Source: Emticicia sp. BO119 | GTDB taxonomy: Bacteria > Bacteroidota > Bacteroidia > Cytophagales > Spirosomataceae | NCBI RefSeq assembly: GCF_013912375.1 | Contig: NZ_JACETV010000008.1 | Span: forward strand, 215,421-279,420 | Length of the DNA: 64,000 bases | Direction of reading: 5' to 3' | Part shown: piece after piece, positions 36,316 to 46,035 of the stretch | Layout: the number at the start of each line of letters is the position of its first letter | How positions within the stretch are numbered: the stretch's first letter is position 1 | The notes under the pieces: model-generated | The model's input: only the letters and a program-made list of their open reading frames with translations | Databases searched by the model: none | What the model was told of the DNA's origin: nothing | Program-made: the position numbers and the translations under genes

Positions 36316-37155
36316 ATGGTTCTAAGCGTTGAACATACTTTACATTATAAATATTCTCAACCCGTTTTTCTGACACCCCATTATATTTATTTGTCGCCAA
36401 AGGCATCTCCACACCAAGAGGTAAACGATTTTGAGCTTGAAATTAACCCTGCGGCTAATATTCTATATAAGAATATAGATGTAGAAGGCAACGCACAGTA
36501 TGTTGCCTATATTAATTCTTCGTGCGAAGAACTTACTTTTAAAGCTACTTTTGAAATAGAATCGCTCCCAACTAAACCATATCATTTTATATATTTCCCT
36601 TTTAGTGCCGAAAAGCTTCCTTTTAATTATCCTGAAAAAGAAGCTTTACTTCTACATCCGTATCTGAATCTGTCTGGTGTTACCACTTTGATACACCAGT
36701 TTGCCCGTCAGATTGCAGCAGAGGCAAACTGGAAAACCACAGATTTTTTAGCACGTATTTCAAAGTATATCAAAGAGAGTTTTGTCTATGAAAAAAGACT
36801 TGAGGGGCCAGCCAACGCTGCCGAAAAAACACTGCTTAACAGAAAGGGTACTTGCCGCGATTATGCAGTACTGATGATAGCAAGTTGCAAAGCTTTAGGT
36901 ATTGCAGCCAGGTTTGTAAGTGGCTATTGTTATGGCAGTTTATTACAGCAACACGAACTACATGCCTGGGTAGAGGTATATCTGCCAGGAGCAGGTTGGC
37001 GTGGTTTTGACCCGACAGAAGGGAAAATTATTGACGACCACTATATCACATTAGCGTCTTCGGCGCAACCTGAGTTAATTAACCCTATTACAGGAGGCTT
37101 TAGAGGTAGTGCCAAATCACAATTAGATGCCTATGTAAATATCAAACGCCTTTAA
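36316..37155 (+). CDS. Transglutaminase-like cysteine protease/amidase
   Basis: Start set at the ATG 36316 (MVLSVEHTLHYKYSQPV); an upstream in-frame TTG lies in the hairpin. 279 residues. An N-terminal transglutaminase-associated beta domain comes first (VEHTLHYKYSQPVFLTPHYIYLSP). The core follows, with the catalytic triad Cys180 (RKGTCRDYAVLM), His216 (HAWVEVYLP) and Asp232 (GFDPTEGKIIDDHY). This is the bacterial type often found with alpha-E, ATP-grasp and Anbu genes; alpha-E and Anbu are present here but about 7-9 kb away on the other strand. Role probably in a peptide-tagging or degradation system, not established. Confidence 0.9.
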   Translation: MVLSVEHTLHYKYSQPVFLTPHYIYLSPKASPHQEVNDFELEINPAANILYKNIDVEGNAQYVAYINSSCEELTFKATFEIESLPTKPYHFIYFPFSAEKLPFNYPEKEALLLHPYLNLSGVTTLIHQFARQIAAEANWKTTDFLARISKYIKESFVYEKRLEGPANAAEKTLLNRKGTCRDYAVLMIASCKALGIAARFVSGYCYGSLLQQHELHAWVEVYLPGAGWRGFDPTEGKIIDDHYITLASSAQPELINPITGGFRGSAKSQLDAYVNIKRL

Positions 37156-37203
37156 TATTCCTTTTGTTAAATTGGCTTTATGTTCAGGTAAAAATAAAAG
37201 AAA

Positions 37204-37233
37204 TTGAAAAAATTAAGTTTTTTTTTATCTTTG
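37204..37233 (+). promoter_or_regulatory. Bacteroidota promoter of glmM
   Basis: TTG at 37204-37206, a 19-base spacer and TATCTTTG at 37226-37233 match the Bacteroidota -33/-7 consensus. It lies about 100 bases before the GTG start of glmM. Confidence 0.72.
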
Positions 37234-37329
37234 TCCGTGATTAGCCTTAGTTAATACCTATATTAATTCGAGATTATCCTTAATTAATGTATAATACCTA
37301 ATTCCTAAAATTCCCAAAACGCATTTAAA

Positions 37330-38739
37330 GTGACCCTTATTAAATCTATTTCTGGTATCCGCGGAACCATCGGCGGGAAAAGTGGTGATGCCTTAACTCC
37401 CTTAGATATTGTAAAGTTTGCTGCTGCTTATGGGGCTTGGCTTAAGAAAAAAAATCCGAATGCCGACCTTAAAGTTGTTCTTGGAAGAGATGCTCGTTTA
37501 TCTGGTAAAATGGTTTCAGATCTTGTCTGTTCAACCTTAGTAGGTATGGGCTTTCATGTAATTGATCTTGGGCTCTCTACAACCCCCACTGTTGAAATAG
37601 CAGTTCCTTTAGAAAATGCTATCGGAGGTATAATTCTCACGGCCAGTCATAATCCTATACAATGGAATGCGCTGAAATTACTAAATGAAAAAGGTGAGTT
37701 TATTTCGGGAAGTGATGGAACCGAGTTACTTGAAATTGCTGAAAATGAGTCATTTGAATTCAGCGATGTAAAGCACTTAGGCAAAGTAACTAACAATGAT
37801 ACTTACCTAAAAAAACATATTGACCTGATTTTAGCTTTGCCTTTAGTAGATAAGAAAGCTATTGAAAAAGCTAATTTCAAAATAGTCGTTGATGCCATTA
37901 ACTCTACAGGGGGCATTGCAGTGCCGATGCTTTTGGAGGCTTTAGGGGTTACACAAATCAGACAAATCAATTGTGAGCCTACAGGTATCTTCGCTCATAA
38001 TCCAGAGCCTTTACCTGAAAACCTGAGAGAAATTTCTTCTGAAACACGTAAAAGCAACTATGACTTAGGTATTGTAGTTGACCCAGATGTAGACCGCTTA
38101 GCATTCATTTGTGAAGATGGTGAGCCATTTGGCGAAGAATATACACTCGTTGCAGTGGCCGATTATGTCTTATCAAATACAAAGAAGAAAAAAAGCTTAA
38201 GGACAGTCTCAAATCTTTCTTCTACTCTTGCTTTGAAAGATGTAACTATAAAAGCAGGTGGTGAGTATGCATCAGCGGCTGTTGGCGAAGTAAACGTGGT
38301 GGTCAAAATGAAAGAATTCGGAGCAGTTATTGGTGGCGAAGGTAATGGAGGGATTATCTATCCTGAACTGCACTATGGTAGAGATGCATTGGTAGGTATC
38401 GCTTTGTTTCTTACCCAGTTGGCTAAGTTTGGTAAACCTGTCGGCTTTTTAAGAAAAACTTATCCGAATTATCATATTGCGAAAAAGAAAATAGAATTAA
38501 CTCCTGAGATTAATGTAGACGAGGTATTAGAGGATATCAAATTGAAATATGACCGTTATCCGATAAATACAGAAGATGGAGTGAAGATTAACTTTGAGAA
38601 AGAATGGGTACATTTACGTAAATCTAATACCGAGCCTATTATTCGTATCTATGCCGAATCAGAGTTTGAAACGACAGCTTCGAATCTTGCCGATAAAATT
38701 ATCAGAGATATCAAAGAATTAATCTCCCAAAGAGTTTAA
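37330..38739 (+). CDS. glmM: Phosphoglucosamine mutase
   Basis: 469 residues from a GTG start (MTLIKSISGIRGTIGG), which gives the conserved phosphohexomutase N-terminus. The catalytic serine is Ser106 in ILTASHNPIQWNALK. The Mg-binding loop is DPDVDRLAF, the sugar-binding loop GGEGNGGIIYPELHYGRDALVG, and the phosphate-binding site RKSNTEPIIRIYAES. It converts glucosamine 6-phosphate to glucosamine 1-phosphate for UDP-GlcNAc and peptidoglycan synthesis in the cytoplasm. Phosphoglucomutase or phosphomannomutase activity cannot be excluded by sequence alone. The preceding promoter and following long hairpin make it a single transcription unit. Confidence 0.88.
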   Translation: MTLIKSISGIRGTIGGKSGDALTPLDIVKFAAAYGAWLKKKNPNADLKVVLGRDARLSGKMVSDLVCSTLVGMGFHVIDLGLSTTPTVEIAVPLENAIGGIILTASHNPIQWNALKLLNEKGEFISGSDGTELLEIAENESFEFSDVKHLGKVTNNDTYLKKHIDLILALPLVDKKAIEKANFKIVVDAINSTGGIAVPMLLEALGVTQIRQINCEPTGIFAHNPEPLPENLREISSETRKSNYDLGIVVDPDVDRLAFICEDGEPFGEEYTLVAVADYVLSNTKKKKSLRTVSNLSSTLALKDVTIKAGGEYASAAVGEVNVVVKMKEFGAVIGGEGNGGIIYPELHYGRDALVGIALFLTQLAKFGKPVGFLRKTYPNYHIAKKKIELTPEINVDEVLEDIKLKYDRYPINTEDGVKINFEKEWVHLRKSNTEPIIRIYAESEFETTASNLADKIIRDIKELISQRV

Positions 38740-39336
38740 TTGTAAATAGTGGTAATTCTGTTGATTTTAAGTTAAAATCAACAGAATTACCACTATTTTA
38801 ATTGTTTTTTAAACACTTCATGTGTTTTTTTCATTAACTTTGTATCTTCATTCTTAGCTATTGTTTCTCTCGGTTTTCTCAACCATCTATACTCTACTTA
38901 CTAAATCCTTTTCTTTGGCATCAATTTTGTGCCGATAGGTTTAAAAGCTATTTTAACAATTATACTGCTTATCAGAATAGAACAACTTTTAATTATAAAG
39001 GAAGTTTTTCTTTGTAGTTATTTATTCAAAATATAAATAATATAAGAAAACGCAGGACAATATTTTTTATAATTATTGGATAAAACCAATATTAGGCTAA
39101 ACTTGATTTTTAGCAAAATGAATGACATATGGTACCATTGGAAAATAAAATGTGCTTTTATATAACATTTATATAAGTTTTGTCATTATAGTTTACGTCA
39201 GTAAATTATAAAATTCAAGGAACAGTGCTTTTCATTAAAATTGTACTTTAGTAAAAGTATGGATTCAATTAAGGTATTTACTAAGTCCTTTATCCAGAAT
39301 GTTCATACAATTAAATTATTAGAAGTTATCATTGTC
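38740..39336. other. Intergenic region, 597 bases
   Basis: Apart from the long hairpin at 38744 it is AT-rich. A TAACTTTG (38835-38842) fits a -7 box but has no well-spaced TTG. If it is used, the gene at 39337 has a leader of about 490 bases. I see no RNA structure or ORF I would defend. Confidence 0.45.
38744..38805 (+). terminator. Long perfect hairpin after glmM
   Basis: A 27-bp perfect inverted repeat: the left arm (38744-38770) contains TAGTGGTAATTCTGTTGATT and the right arm (38772-38798) is its exact complement, with a single base between. A T-rich tract follows. It starts five bases after the glmM stop. Confidence 0.75.
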
Positions 39337-41511
39337 ATGTCAGGAAAAAAAACAGCTCTACAAATCATTACGTGTCTTCTTGCTTTTTCCGTTTTTTTAC
39401 AAACGAATGCCCAGAATTCGGCTACTGCCATAGATTGGCAAAGGTGCTATGGATGGGATAGCTGGTATGGTGATGAAGGTGTGCGGATAGCCCCTTCTCA
39501 AGATGGGAATTTCATAACCGTAGGAAAAAAAACTTTACAGGGTTATGAATCGATTGCGGCTTCTAAAGTGAATGCTAAGGGTGAGTTACTTTGGGAAACT
39601 ATTATTTTTGACGACAGAGCCTATACTGGATTCAGAGGAGTAGATATTATTCAAAATTCTGATGGTGGGTATATTATGATTGCAAAGGTAATCAGTGTAC
39701 AAAAACTTAGTTTTGTTAGTTCTGACTTAAGGAATATTGAAACGAACCCTTTTGCTAAGGGCTATTATGATATATTAATTACCAAGTTAAATGCCCAAGG
39801 ACAACGGGAATGGTTTAAATTATTAGGTGGGTCGGGCGAAGATATGCCTGTCAGGGTTTTGCTTACCTCTGATAATAACATTATGCTACTTGGCTATACT
39901 ACTTCTGCAGATTATGATATTAGTGATTCAGGCAAAAATACTTCTTCTTATAATCGTGATATATGGGTAGCTAAAGTCAGTCAGGCAGGAGATATTATCA
40001 CCAAAAAATGTTTTGGAGGTAATAATGACGACCTTCCGTTTGATATGAAAAAATCATCTGATGGCAACTACGTGATTGTAGGCGGTACTAATTCAGATGA
40101 TGGACAATTTGGTTCCAACAAAGGAGCAAAAGACATTTTTGCCATTAAAATTGATGAATCGCTCAACAGCATCTGGAAGAAAACTTACGGTGGAAATTTA
40201 AATGATGAAGCTCATAGTGTTATAGCCTTGCCTAATGGAGAATTAGTGATAGGTATTGTTTCTAATTCTCTGTCAGACGATTTCTTTAAAGAGCCTAATA
40301 GCGACTTCCCTAACAATTATCAGGAAAACGTCTGGTTATTCAGATTAAACGCAGACGGCGATTTAGTTAATTCAAAAATATTTGGTGGCTCTGGAAGAGA
40401 TCTGCTTAATGATTTGATTCTGACTCGCGACGGTAACTGTGTTTTTATAGGCTCTACGAATTCTAATAATGGAAGTATTGTAGACAGAAACAGGATTTCG
40501 GGCAACAATAATGACAAGTTTGACGTATTTTTAATGAAAACAACGACGAATTTCGATGTTATCTGGCAAAAAACTATGGGAGGCTCAGAAGATGACGAAG
40601 GTAATGGTGTAATAGAAACATCAGACGAAACGCTTATAACAATAGGTACAACGAAGTCGTTTAATGGAGATGTAAGTGGAAATCATGCCAGTTCACAAGA
40701 CCCTCGGGATATATGGTTAGTTAAATTAAGTTATCCTTGCCAGACAGATATAATCACAAGTATAGATTTAGTTGCCACTAATACTGACATACTTGCCTCT
40801 GAAAGTATCAACAGTTCAGATAGAATCAGAGAACATTCATCGGTACGATATTCGGCTAATAAAAACATTGATCTCACCAATGGGTTTAATATAGAGCTTG
40901 GTAGTGTATTAGAAATTAATCTACAGGGCTGTACCAATGGCACGGCCGGAATCAGTGGAGTGCCGATTCAGGTAAAAACCAATAATGAATGTAGAGAAGG
41001 CGGCATGAAATTTACTTTTCATCCTTTTACTCCTGATAGCGATTTATCACAATACCGAATGTCAATTCAGAATCTTGATCCATCAATAGAGTTCAAGTTT
41101 TCGGGTAATACACTTATTACAAAAAACAATGTGCCTGATAACCATAATGCCTATTATCTTTTGACTGTTTCACGCGATGGATTCAAAGACTTTGTAGTAC
41201 AGGGGTACACCAGTACCTGCGAACACGATGGTGCTCCTATTAATTGTCCAGAAAATACAAGTACAGTTATATTAGACAAAGAATATTATAACGAAGGAGA
41301 TACTTTTACTGCCACCTGGACCGGAGAGTTAATTCCTGACCAGACTCTTGAGTGGTTTAATGAAAATGTAACCTTAATATCTAAAAACGGGAAAACCATG
41401 GTGGGTAGGATTAATGCTTTTCCGGCGCATCTTCAGGCTCAGCCAGGCGTATTTGTTACCTATCGCCCATGTCATGGAGCCGTACGGGTTGATTTCAGAA
41501 AAGTTGAATAA
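39337..41511 (+). CDS. Secreted propeller-repeat protein with 3-coathanger domain
   Basis: Start set at the ATG 39337 because it gives a proper signal peptide (MSGKKTALQIITCLLAFSVFLQTNAQ); earlier in-frame starts would bury it. 724 residues. About seven repeats of 60-70 residues follow the pattern W-GG-DE-DGNYIIVG-T-S-G-DIWVAKL (for example KCFGGNNDDLPFDMKKSSDGN and TYGGNLNDEAHSVIALPNGE), as in Bacteroidota beta-propeller surface proteins. Then comes a 3-coathanger stack (SVRYSANKNIDLTNGFNIEL). The last 180 residues are unrecognised. No T9SS signature is seen at the C-terminus, so the export route after the Sec step is unclear. Confidence 0.72.
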   Translation: MSGKKTALQIITCLLAFSVFLQTNAQNSATAIDWQRCYGWDSWYGDEGVRIAPSQDGNFITVGKKTLQGYESIAASKVNAKGELLWETIIFDDRAYTGFRGVDIIQNSDGGYIMIAKVISVQKLSFVSSDLRNIETNPFAKGYYDILITKLNAQGQREWFKLLGGSGEDMPVRVLLTSDNNIMLLGYTTSADYDISDSGKNTSSYNRDIWVAKVSQAGDIITKKCFGGNNDDLPFDMKKSSDGNYVIVGGTNSDDGQFGSNKGAKDIFAIKIDESLNSIWKKTYGGNLNDEAHSVIALPNGELVIGIVSNSLSDDFFKEPNSDFPNNYQENVWLFRLNADGDLVNSKIFGGSGRDLLNDLILTRDGNCVFIGSTNSNNGSIVDRNRISGNNNDKFDVFLMKTTTNFDVIWQKTMGGSEDDEGNGVIETSDETLITIGTTKSFNGDVSGNHASSQDPRDIWLVKLSYPCQTDIITSIDLVATNTDILASESINSSDRIREHSSVRYSANKNIDLTNGFNIELGSVLEINLQGCTNGTAGISGVPIQVKTNNECREGGMKFTFHPFTPDSDLSQYRMSIQNLDPSIEFKFSGNTLITKNNVPDNHNAYYLLTVSRDGFKDFVVQGYTSTCEHDGAPINCPENTSTVILDKEYYNEGDTFTATWTGELIPDQTLEWFNENVTLISKNGKTMVGRINAFPAHLQAQPGVFVTYRPCHGAVRVDFRKVE

Positions 41512-41556
41512 AACCTATACCCAATAATAAGGTTCGGCTAAAAAATAACACCTATA

Positions 41557-41597
41557 AAATCCTTACTTACAGCGAATTAAGTGAGGATTTTTTATTT
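41557..41597 (+). terminator. Intrinsic terminator after the propeller-repeat gene
   Basis: AAATCCTTACTTA pairs with TAAGTGAGGATTT through one wobble, followed by TTTATTTT, about 45 bases after the stop at 41511. Confidence 0.75.
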
Positions 41598-41652
41598 TAG
41601 TTTTTCCTCATTATTTTTGTACTTTAATACCTAAACACGAAGAATTGTTGAA

Positions 41653-43953
41653 ATGCGAATTTTGAGTTTAATTGCTATTTTATTAACATTAACATCTACT
41701 TGTTTTAGTCAAATACAAATTAGTTTCCCTAAAGACAGAAGTGTTTTTCAAAGAAATAATCAAAATACTTCGTTAGTAAATATTGCAGGGAATTTTGATG
41801 GAGAACTGGATAAAATTGAAGCAAGGTTAGTACCTGTTAAGTCGAATCAGGGCATTCAAACAACCTGGATTACTATTGCAACAAAGCCTGAAGGCGGATA
41901 CTTTGTAGGAACTCTGGAAGGGCAAGGTGGCTGGTACACCTTGCAGGTAAGAGGGTTGCTAAACGAAAGCGTTGTAGTACAAGGTTCGGTAGGAAGAGTA
42001 GGCATCGGCGAAGTTTTTGTAATTGCCGGACAGTCAAATGCAGAGGGTAAACTTGATTATGGTGCCAAGCCTTCTCTTGATGACCGTGTGAATTGTTTTA
42101 ATTACAGAACAGAAGATAATTTATGGGATTACCCGTATTTCAGTAGTTTTTCTCATATTGAAACAAGTACAATGGTTGGCCCTAAGGGGCAAGGCTCGTG
42201 GTGTTGGGGAGAATTAGGAGATTATCTGGCGCAACGGCTCAATGTGCCTATTTTATTTTTAAATGCTGCTTATGGTGGCAGTTCTTCAGAAAACTGGTAC
42301 AGCAGCGCTCTTGGTAAGCCTACTCAGAATGCATTTCACCTGCCTTATATCGGGGGTGCTCCTTACTCAGGTCTCAGAATTACTTTACAATTTTACGCCT
42401 CTTATCTTGGAGTACGTGCTGTTTTATGGGAACAGGGAGAAGATGATTCTGAAACAACTGAAAATGTTTATTATACGAATCTAAAAACGATTATCGAAAA
42501 AAGCCGTTCTGATGTCAACAAGAATCTAAGTTGGGTTATATGCCGAACTTCACTTAACGATTTTGCTTCTGTTCATGTGAATCCTGCCGTAATAAAAGCC
42601 CAGAACAGAATAATTAATTCCATTGAAAATGTTTTTGAAGGCCCTTATACTGATTCTATTCAAGTACCCCGTGTAGAAGGAGTACACTTCAAAAACCTGG
42701 GAGGCACTAATGATGGAATTTCTGATCTGGCTAAAGCCTGGAATACAAAACTAAACGATATTTTTTTCAATAAATCTATACCTTTTTTATCATCTCCTAT
42801 TGTTACCTTGCAGGCCAGTTGCCAGTTTTCTGAAACAGCAAAACTAAGCGTACCAGGAACTTTTGATTCTCAACGTTGGTCTGATAACTCTACTGCAACC
42901 TCGTTAACTGCTGCTAATGGTAGTTTTAGTGCCATTATGCGCGATGGTATTGGTAATTATTTTTTTTCAAACACAGTCAATATTAAAGGATTAGCCCCCA
43001 CTGTTGTCCCTTTTGCAACAGCTAAAAAAAACCCTAATTTTTGTGAAGGAGGGAATACTGAATTAATAACAAATGATACACATTATGCCAGATTCCGTTG
43101 GAATACTGGAGAAACCAACAAGCAAATTACTACGAGCACATCTGGCGTATATACAGTAAGAGGTATTAATTCTTTAGATTGTTTTTCGCCACCTTCAAAC
43201 GAAGTAATCACCCGAGTGCTGGCTCTCCCACCAAAGCCCAATATTATAATCGGCAATGGTCCGACAGTATGCGAAGGTTCCTCTATAGTGCTCTATGCTT
43301 CAGGGTTTGGAAAAAGCTTCTGGAGTACCAACGATAGTTCAGGCAGCATTTCTTTTACCAAACCAGGAGATTATAGTGTTTCGGTAAAAGTCCGTGATGA
43401 AAATGGTTGTATTTCACCAAGTTCGGATATATTGAAAACTAGTATTAAACCCAGACCGGAGCAACCAACTATAGCTCAGATTGGTGCATTTAGTTTAGAG
43501 GCTGAACAAATAGTTGAACATGTTGACGCTTACGAGTGGAAAAAAGATGATGCTTTTCTAACCACAAGAGCATCTATTATTAAGTCTGTTAAGCCTGGTT
43601 TTTTTACGGCAACGGCAATTAAAAACTATGCAGTTGGTAGTGGTCTGACATTAGGCTGTCGATCATTCACATCCAAGGCTTTTTCATTCATTCCGAATAC
43701 AGAAATCAAAAACCTGATCCTGTATCCTAATCCTGCTTCTGATGGGGTGATATATCTTGAAGCTCGTGAAGATATTAGTGACTTGCTATTATCTGTTTAT
43801 AATGTAAACGGTAAATTTGTTTACTCTACGCTCGTACCCTCTCTTACAGAACGCAGACAAATAAACCTGTCTTTCCTACAAGACGGCAAGTACATTATCA
43901 GGTTACAAAACAGTAAGTTTTCGGAATCAAGAAATATTTGGATTGAGAAGTAG
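41653..43953 (+). CDS. Secreted sialate O-acetylesterase-like (SASA) protein with T9SS domain
   Basis: 766 residues with a signal peptide (ILSLIAILLTLTSTCFSQ). An N-terminal Ig-like part is followed by an SGNH/SASA esterase domain: VFVIAGQSNAEGK holds the nucleophile Ser (GQSN), AVLWEQGEDDS the family block, and GVHFKNLGGTNDGISDLA the catalytic His. Two or three Ig-like or PKD-type segments follow (NPNFCEGGNTELITN; PTVCEGSSIVLYASG). A T9SS type A domain ends it (LYPNPASDGVIYLEAREDIS...GKYIIRLQNS). It likely removes acetyl groups from carbohydrates outside the cell. A TATTTTTG at 41612-41619 could be its -7 box. Confidence 0.88.
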   Translation: MRILSLIAILLTLTSTCFSQIQISFPKDRSVFQRNNQNTSLVNIAGNFDGELDKIEARLVPVKSNQGIQTTWITIATKPEGGYFVGTLEGQGGWYTLQVRGLLNESVVVQGSVGRVGIGEVFVIAGQSNAEGKLDYGAKPSLDDRVNCFNYRTEDNLWDYPYFSSFSHIETSTMVGPKGQGSWCWGELGDYLAQRLNVPILFLNAAYGGSSSENWYSSALGKPTQNAFHLPYIGGAPYSGLRITLQFYASYLGVRAVLWEQGEDDSETTENVYYTNLKTIIEKSRSDVNKNLSWVICRTSLNDFASVHVNPAVIKAQNRIINSIENVFEGPYTDSIQVPRVEGVHFKNLGGTNDGISDLAKAWNTKLNDIFFNKSIPFLSSPIVTLQASCQFSETAKLSVPGTFDSQRWSDNSTATSLTAANGSFSAIMRDGIGNYFFSNTVNIKGLAPTVVPFATAKKNPNFCEGGNTELITNDTHYARFRWNTGETNKQITTSTSGVYTVRGINSLDCFSPPSNEVITRVLALPPKPNIIIGNGPTVCEGSSIVLYASGFGKSFWSTNDSSGSISFTKPGDYSVSVKVRDENGCISPSSDILKTSIKPRPEQPTIAQIGAFSLEAEQIVEHVDAYEWKKDDAFLTTRASIIKSVKPGFFTATAIKNYAVGSGLTLGCRSFTSKAFSFIPNTEIKNLILYPNPASDGVIYLEAREDISDLLLSVYNVNGKFVYSTLVPSLTERRQINLSFLQDGKYIIRLQNSKFSESRNIWIEK

Positions 43954-43970
43954 GCTACTCCCCTACTTCT
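43946..43970. terminator. Small hairpin over the convergent stops
   Basis: AGAAGTAG (43946) and CTACTTCT (43963-43970) pair, covering the stop codons of the convergent esterase and Anbu genes. It could stop transcription from both sides; no long T run follows. Confidence 0.4.
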
Positions 43971-44692
43971 AAAGTTTTACTAAAGATAGGCTCCATCCAA
44001 TCTGTTGAAAGTTTCTGTACGGAAGCATTCAATAGAGCGTTCCACTGATATGAAATCTGCTCCAGGTCTTGTTTTTCATAACGGTGTTCGGCCATATTAA
44101 AACTATTCTTTTCGCAGAGAATAACATCAATCGGAAAATCAACATCATTAGCACTTACCCGTGTTGAGTCAAAGGCCAGAAACCCTAATTTTAGTACTTC
44201 CTGGAGCGAAGTATTATATTTAAGATTACGATATAAAATAGGCTTTCCGTAATTAGACTGCCCTATTATAATAAACGGAGAGCCTTCTGTAACCTCTATC
44301 CAGTTGCCTTCAGGATATAGCATATATAATTTATGCTCGTCGTCGTTTTCAAGTTGTCCTCCTATTAAGGCCGAAAGATTAAAAGCTAACCCAGCCTCTT
44401 TTAAAGAAAATTTATCTTCGCTTGCTACTCTCTTTACCTGGTCACCAAAAGCATTCACTGCCTTATACATTCTATCAAATTTGTAGTCTTGCTGTTCTAA
44501 TACCTCTTTAAAGTACGTAATAGCTTTATCACGCACCGAACGCAAGCCGGCCGTCATGATAAACATCGAATGATGGTTCGATTGGTGAATAAATACTTTT
44601 TTATTCGTAGAAACTTCACTACCAGAAGTGATGCGTGTATCAGCTATGGCTACAAGCCCTTTAGCTACTTTTACTCCAAGACAGAAAGTCAT
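43955..44692 (-). CDS. Proteasome-like Anbu peptidase
   Basis: 245 residues. An Ntn-hydrolase beginning MTFCLGVKVAKGLVAIADTR: Thr2 would be the mature N-terminal nucleophile, Asp18 and the lysine of TNKK (31 or 32) complete the proteasomal triad. No long propeptide is present, as in the Anbu (ancestral beta subunit, COG3484) family. Later motifs are FIMTAGLRSVRDKAITYF, FNLSALIGGQ and FIIIGQSNYGKPIL, with DSTRVSANDVDFPIDVI typical of Anbu. It should form a cytoplasmic ring with uncertain peptidase activity. The alpha-E gene is 125 bases upstream in the same direction. The substrate is unknown. Confidence 0.92.
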   Translation of the reverse strand: MTFCLGVKVAKGLVAIADTRITSGSEVSTNKKVFIHQSNHHSMFIMTAGLRSVRDKAITYFKEVLEQQDYKFDRMYKAVNAFGDQVKRVASEDKFSLKEAGLAFNLSALIGGQLENDDEHKLYMLYPEGNWIEVTEGSPFIIIGQSNYGKPILYRNLKYNTSLQEVLKLGFLAFDSTRVSANDVDFPIDVILCEKNSFNMAEHRYEKQDLEQISYQWNALLNASVQKLSTDWMEPIFSKTLEVGE

Positions 44693-44817
44693 ATTATAAT
44701 GTTGAGCGGATCGCCGCCTCGACTATTAGCAATGAAAGCAGCATTCATCACTGATGTATAAAAAACAATTACAAAAGTATAAAAGCTATCTTAGTTATTA
44801 CTACTTATTTACAAAAA

Positions 44818-45780
44818 TTATTGTTCAACCGGTTTCAATCCAAAATAGGTATCAAAAATAGTTTTTGCTACGTTATTATTTTTAATCTGAAATTCATCTA
44901 AATATGGGTGTAGAGCTTTCTGAAAAATATCATCTACCTCTGTAAATTCTATTTCATGGCGCAGTTTACTCAGCGATTTTTCAGCAGGATTAGAGTATCC
45001 TTCGGTCATTTTATGGCCTGATATCTCATACAAGGAGAGTTCTGCCTGACGGATGCAATAAAAAACTGAACGCGGAAAACTCTTGTCTAAAATCAGAAAC
45101 TCAACAATATGCGAAGGATTAATGACTCGGTGCTCCTGACGGTACATATTGAAGGCACCTACTGATTTCAATACCGATGTCCAGATTAATAGTTCTTGTG
45201 GTGAGCCGAAGGCTTCATCATCAGGCAATAGAGTAAAATAGCGGACATCTAAAAAACGTGAGGTTTTATCGGCACGCTCCAAGAAACGCCCCATACGCCC
45301 AAAATGAAAAGCCTCATTACGTGTTACTGTAGCGTCAACAATTCCCCAGAAAAGCTGGCATCCGTCTTTTATTTCAGTAAAAAATTGTTGGAGTTGCTCT
45401 ACATCCCAATTTTTGGCAGATTGTGTTTCTTTTATTTTCAGATAAAAAATATTTATATGCTCCCACATTTCCTTTGTGATGCTTTCTCTTATAGTACGGG
45501 CATTCTCACGGGCAGCAGCCAGACAACTATAGATAGAGTTGGGATTACGTTTATCAAAAGTCATAAAATCAATCACATTATTCCGATTGGCCCGGCTATG
45601 AAACTCATAAAAACCGTAATTATCAGCAGTAGCTATTAACAGGGGCTCCCATTGCTCGGTTAAAATACCTGGAGCATCCAAGGCAAGGTTCAGATTTACG
45701 CTTGCAAAACGAGAATAGTTTTCTGCTCGCTCAATATAGCGGCTTATCCAATAAATAGAATTGGCGACACGACTCAGCAT
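44818..45780 (-). CDS. Alpha-E domain protein (DUF403)
   Basis: 320 residues, all helical. It starts MLSRVANSIYWISRYIERAENYSRF, the conserved opening of alpha-E proteins, and keeps FGRMGRFLERADKTSRFLDVRY and AFNMYRQEHRVINPSHIVEFLILD, the second conserved arginine and acidic block. Known families couple alpha-E with a circularly permuted ATP-grasp (DUF404/407), transglutaminase and Anbu in a presumed peptide-ligation and degradation system. Here Anbu follows; the ATP-grasp partner is not in this window. A good promoter lies 30 bases before the start. No enzymatic residues can be assigned. Confidence 0.92.
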   Translation of the reverse strand: MLSRVANSIYWISRYIERAENYSRFASVNLNLALDAPGILTEQWEPLLIATADNYGFYEFHSRANRNNVIDFMTFDKRNPNSIYSCLAAARENARTIRESITKEMWEHINIFYLKIKETQSAKNWDVEQLQQFFTEIKDGCQLFWGIVDATVTRNEAFHFGRMGRFLERADKTSRFLDVRYFTLLPDDEAFGSPQELLIWTSVLKSVGAFNMYRQEHRVINPSHIVEFLILDKSFPRSVFYCIRQAELSLYEISGHKMTEGYSNPAEKSLSKLRHEIEFTEVDDIFQKALHPYLDEFQIKNNNVAKTIFDTYFGLKPVEQ

Positions 45781-45809
45781 AATATTCTTTGGTTTTTATT
45801 GATGACAAC

Positions 45810-45840
45810 CAAAGATAGTAAACGAATTTTGAAATCCAAA
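45810..45840 (-). promoter_or_regulatory. Bacteroidota promoter of the alpha-E/Anbu unit
   Basis: On the minus strand: TTTG, a 19-base spacer and TATCTTTG (45817-45810), an exact match to the TTTG-N19-TAnnTTTG consensus. It ends 29 bases before the ATG at 45780. Confidence 0.78.
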
Positions 45841-46035
45841 CGAAATATTATGAAGATTCCTTTTGCCTCTATATCAAAAAAAGAAGAAATAAAAAATTCA
45901 CTACTTATAGGTATTTTATTTTATTTCCAGATATATTAGCTTTGTCTAAGAATCAGGCCAAACACTGCCTCCACAAGCCATTATTAAAATCAATTTATCC
46001 ACTTCTTTTTATTTTATTAATTATACATATTATCT

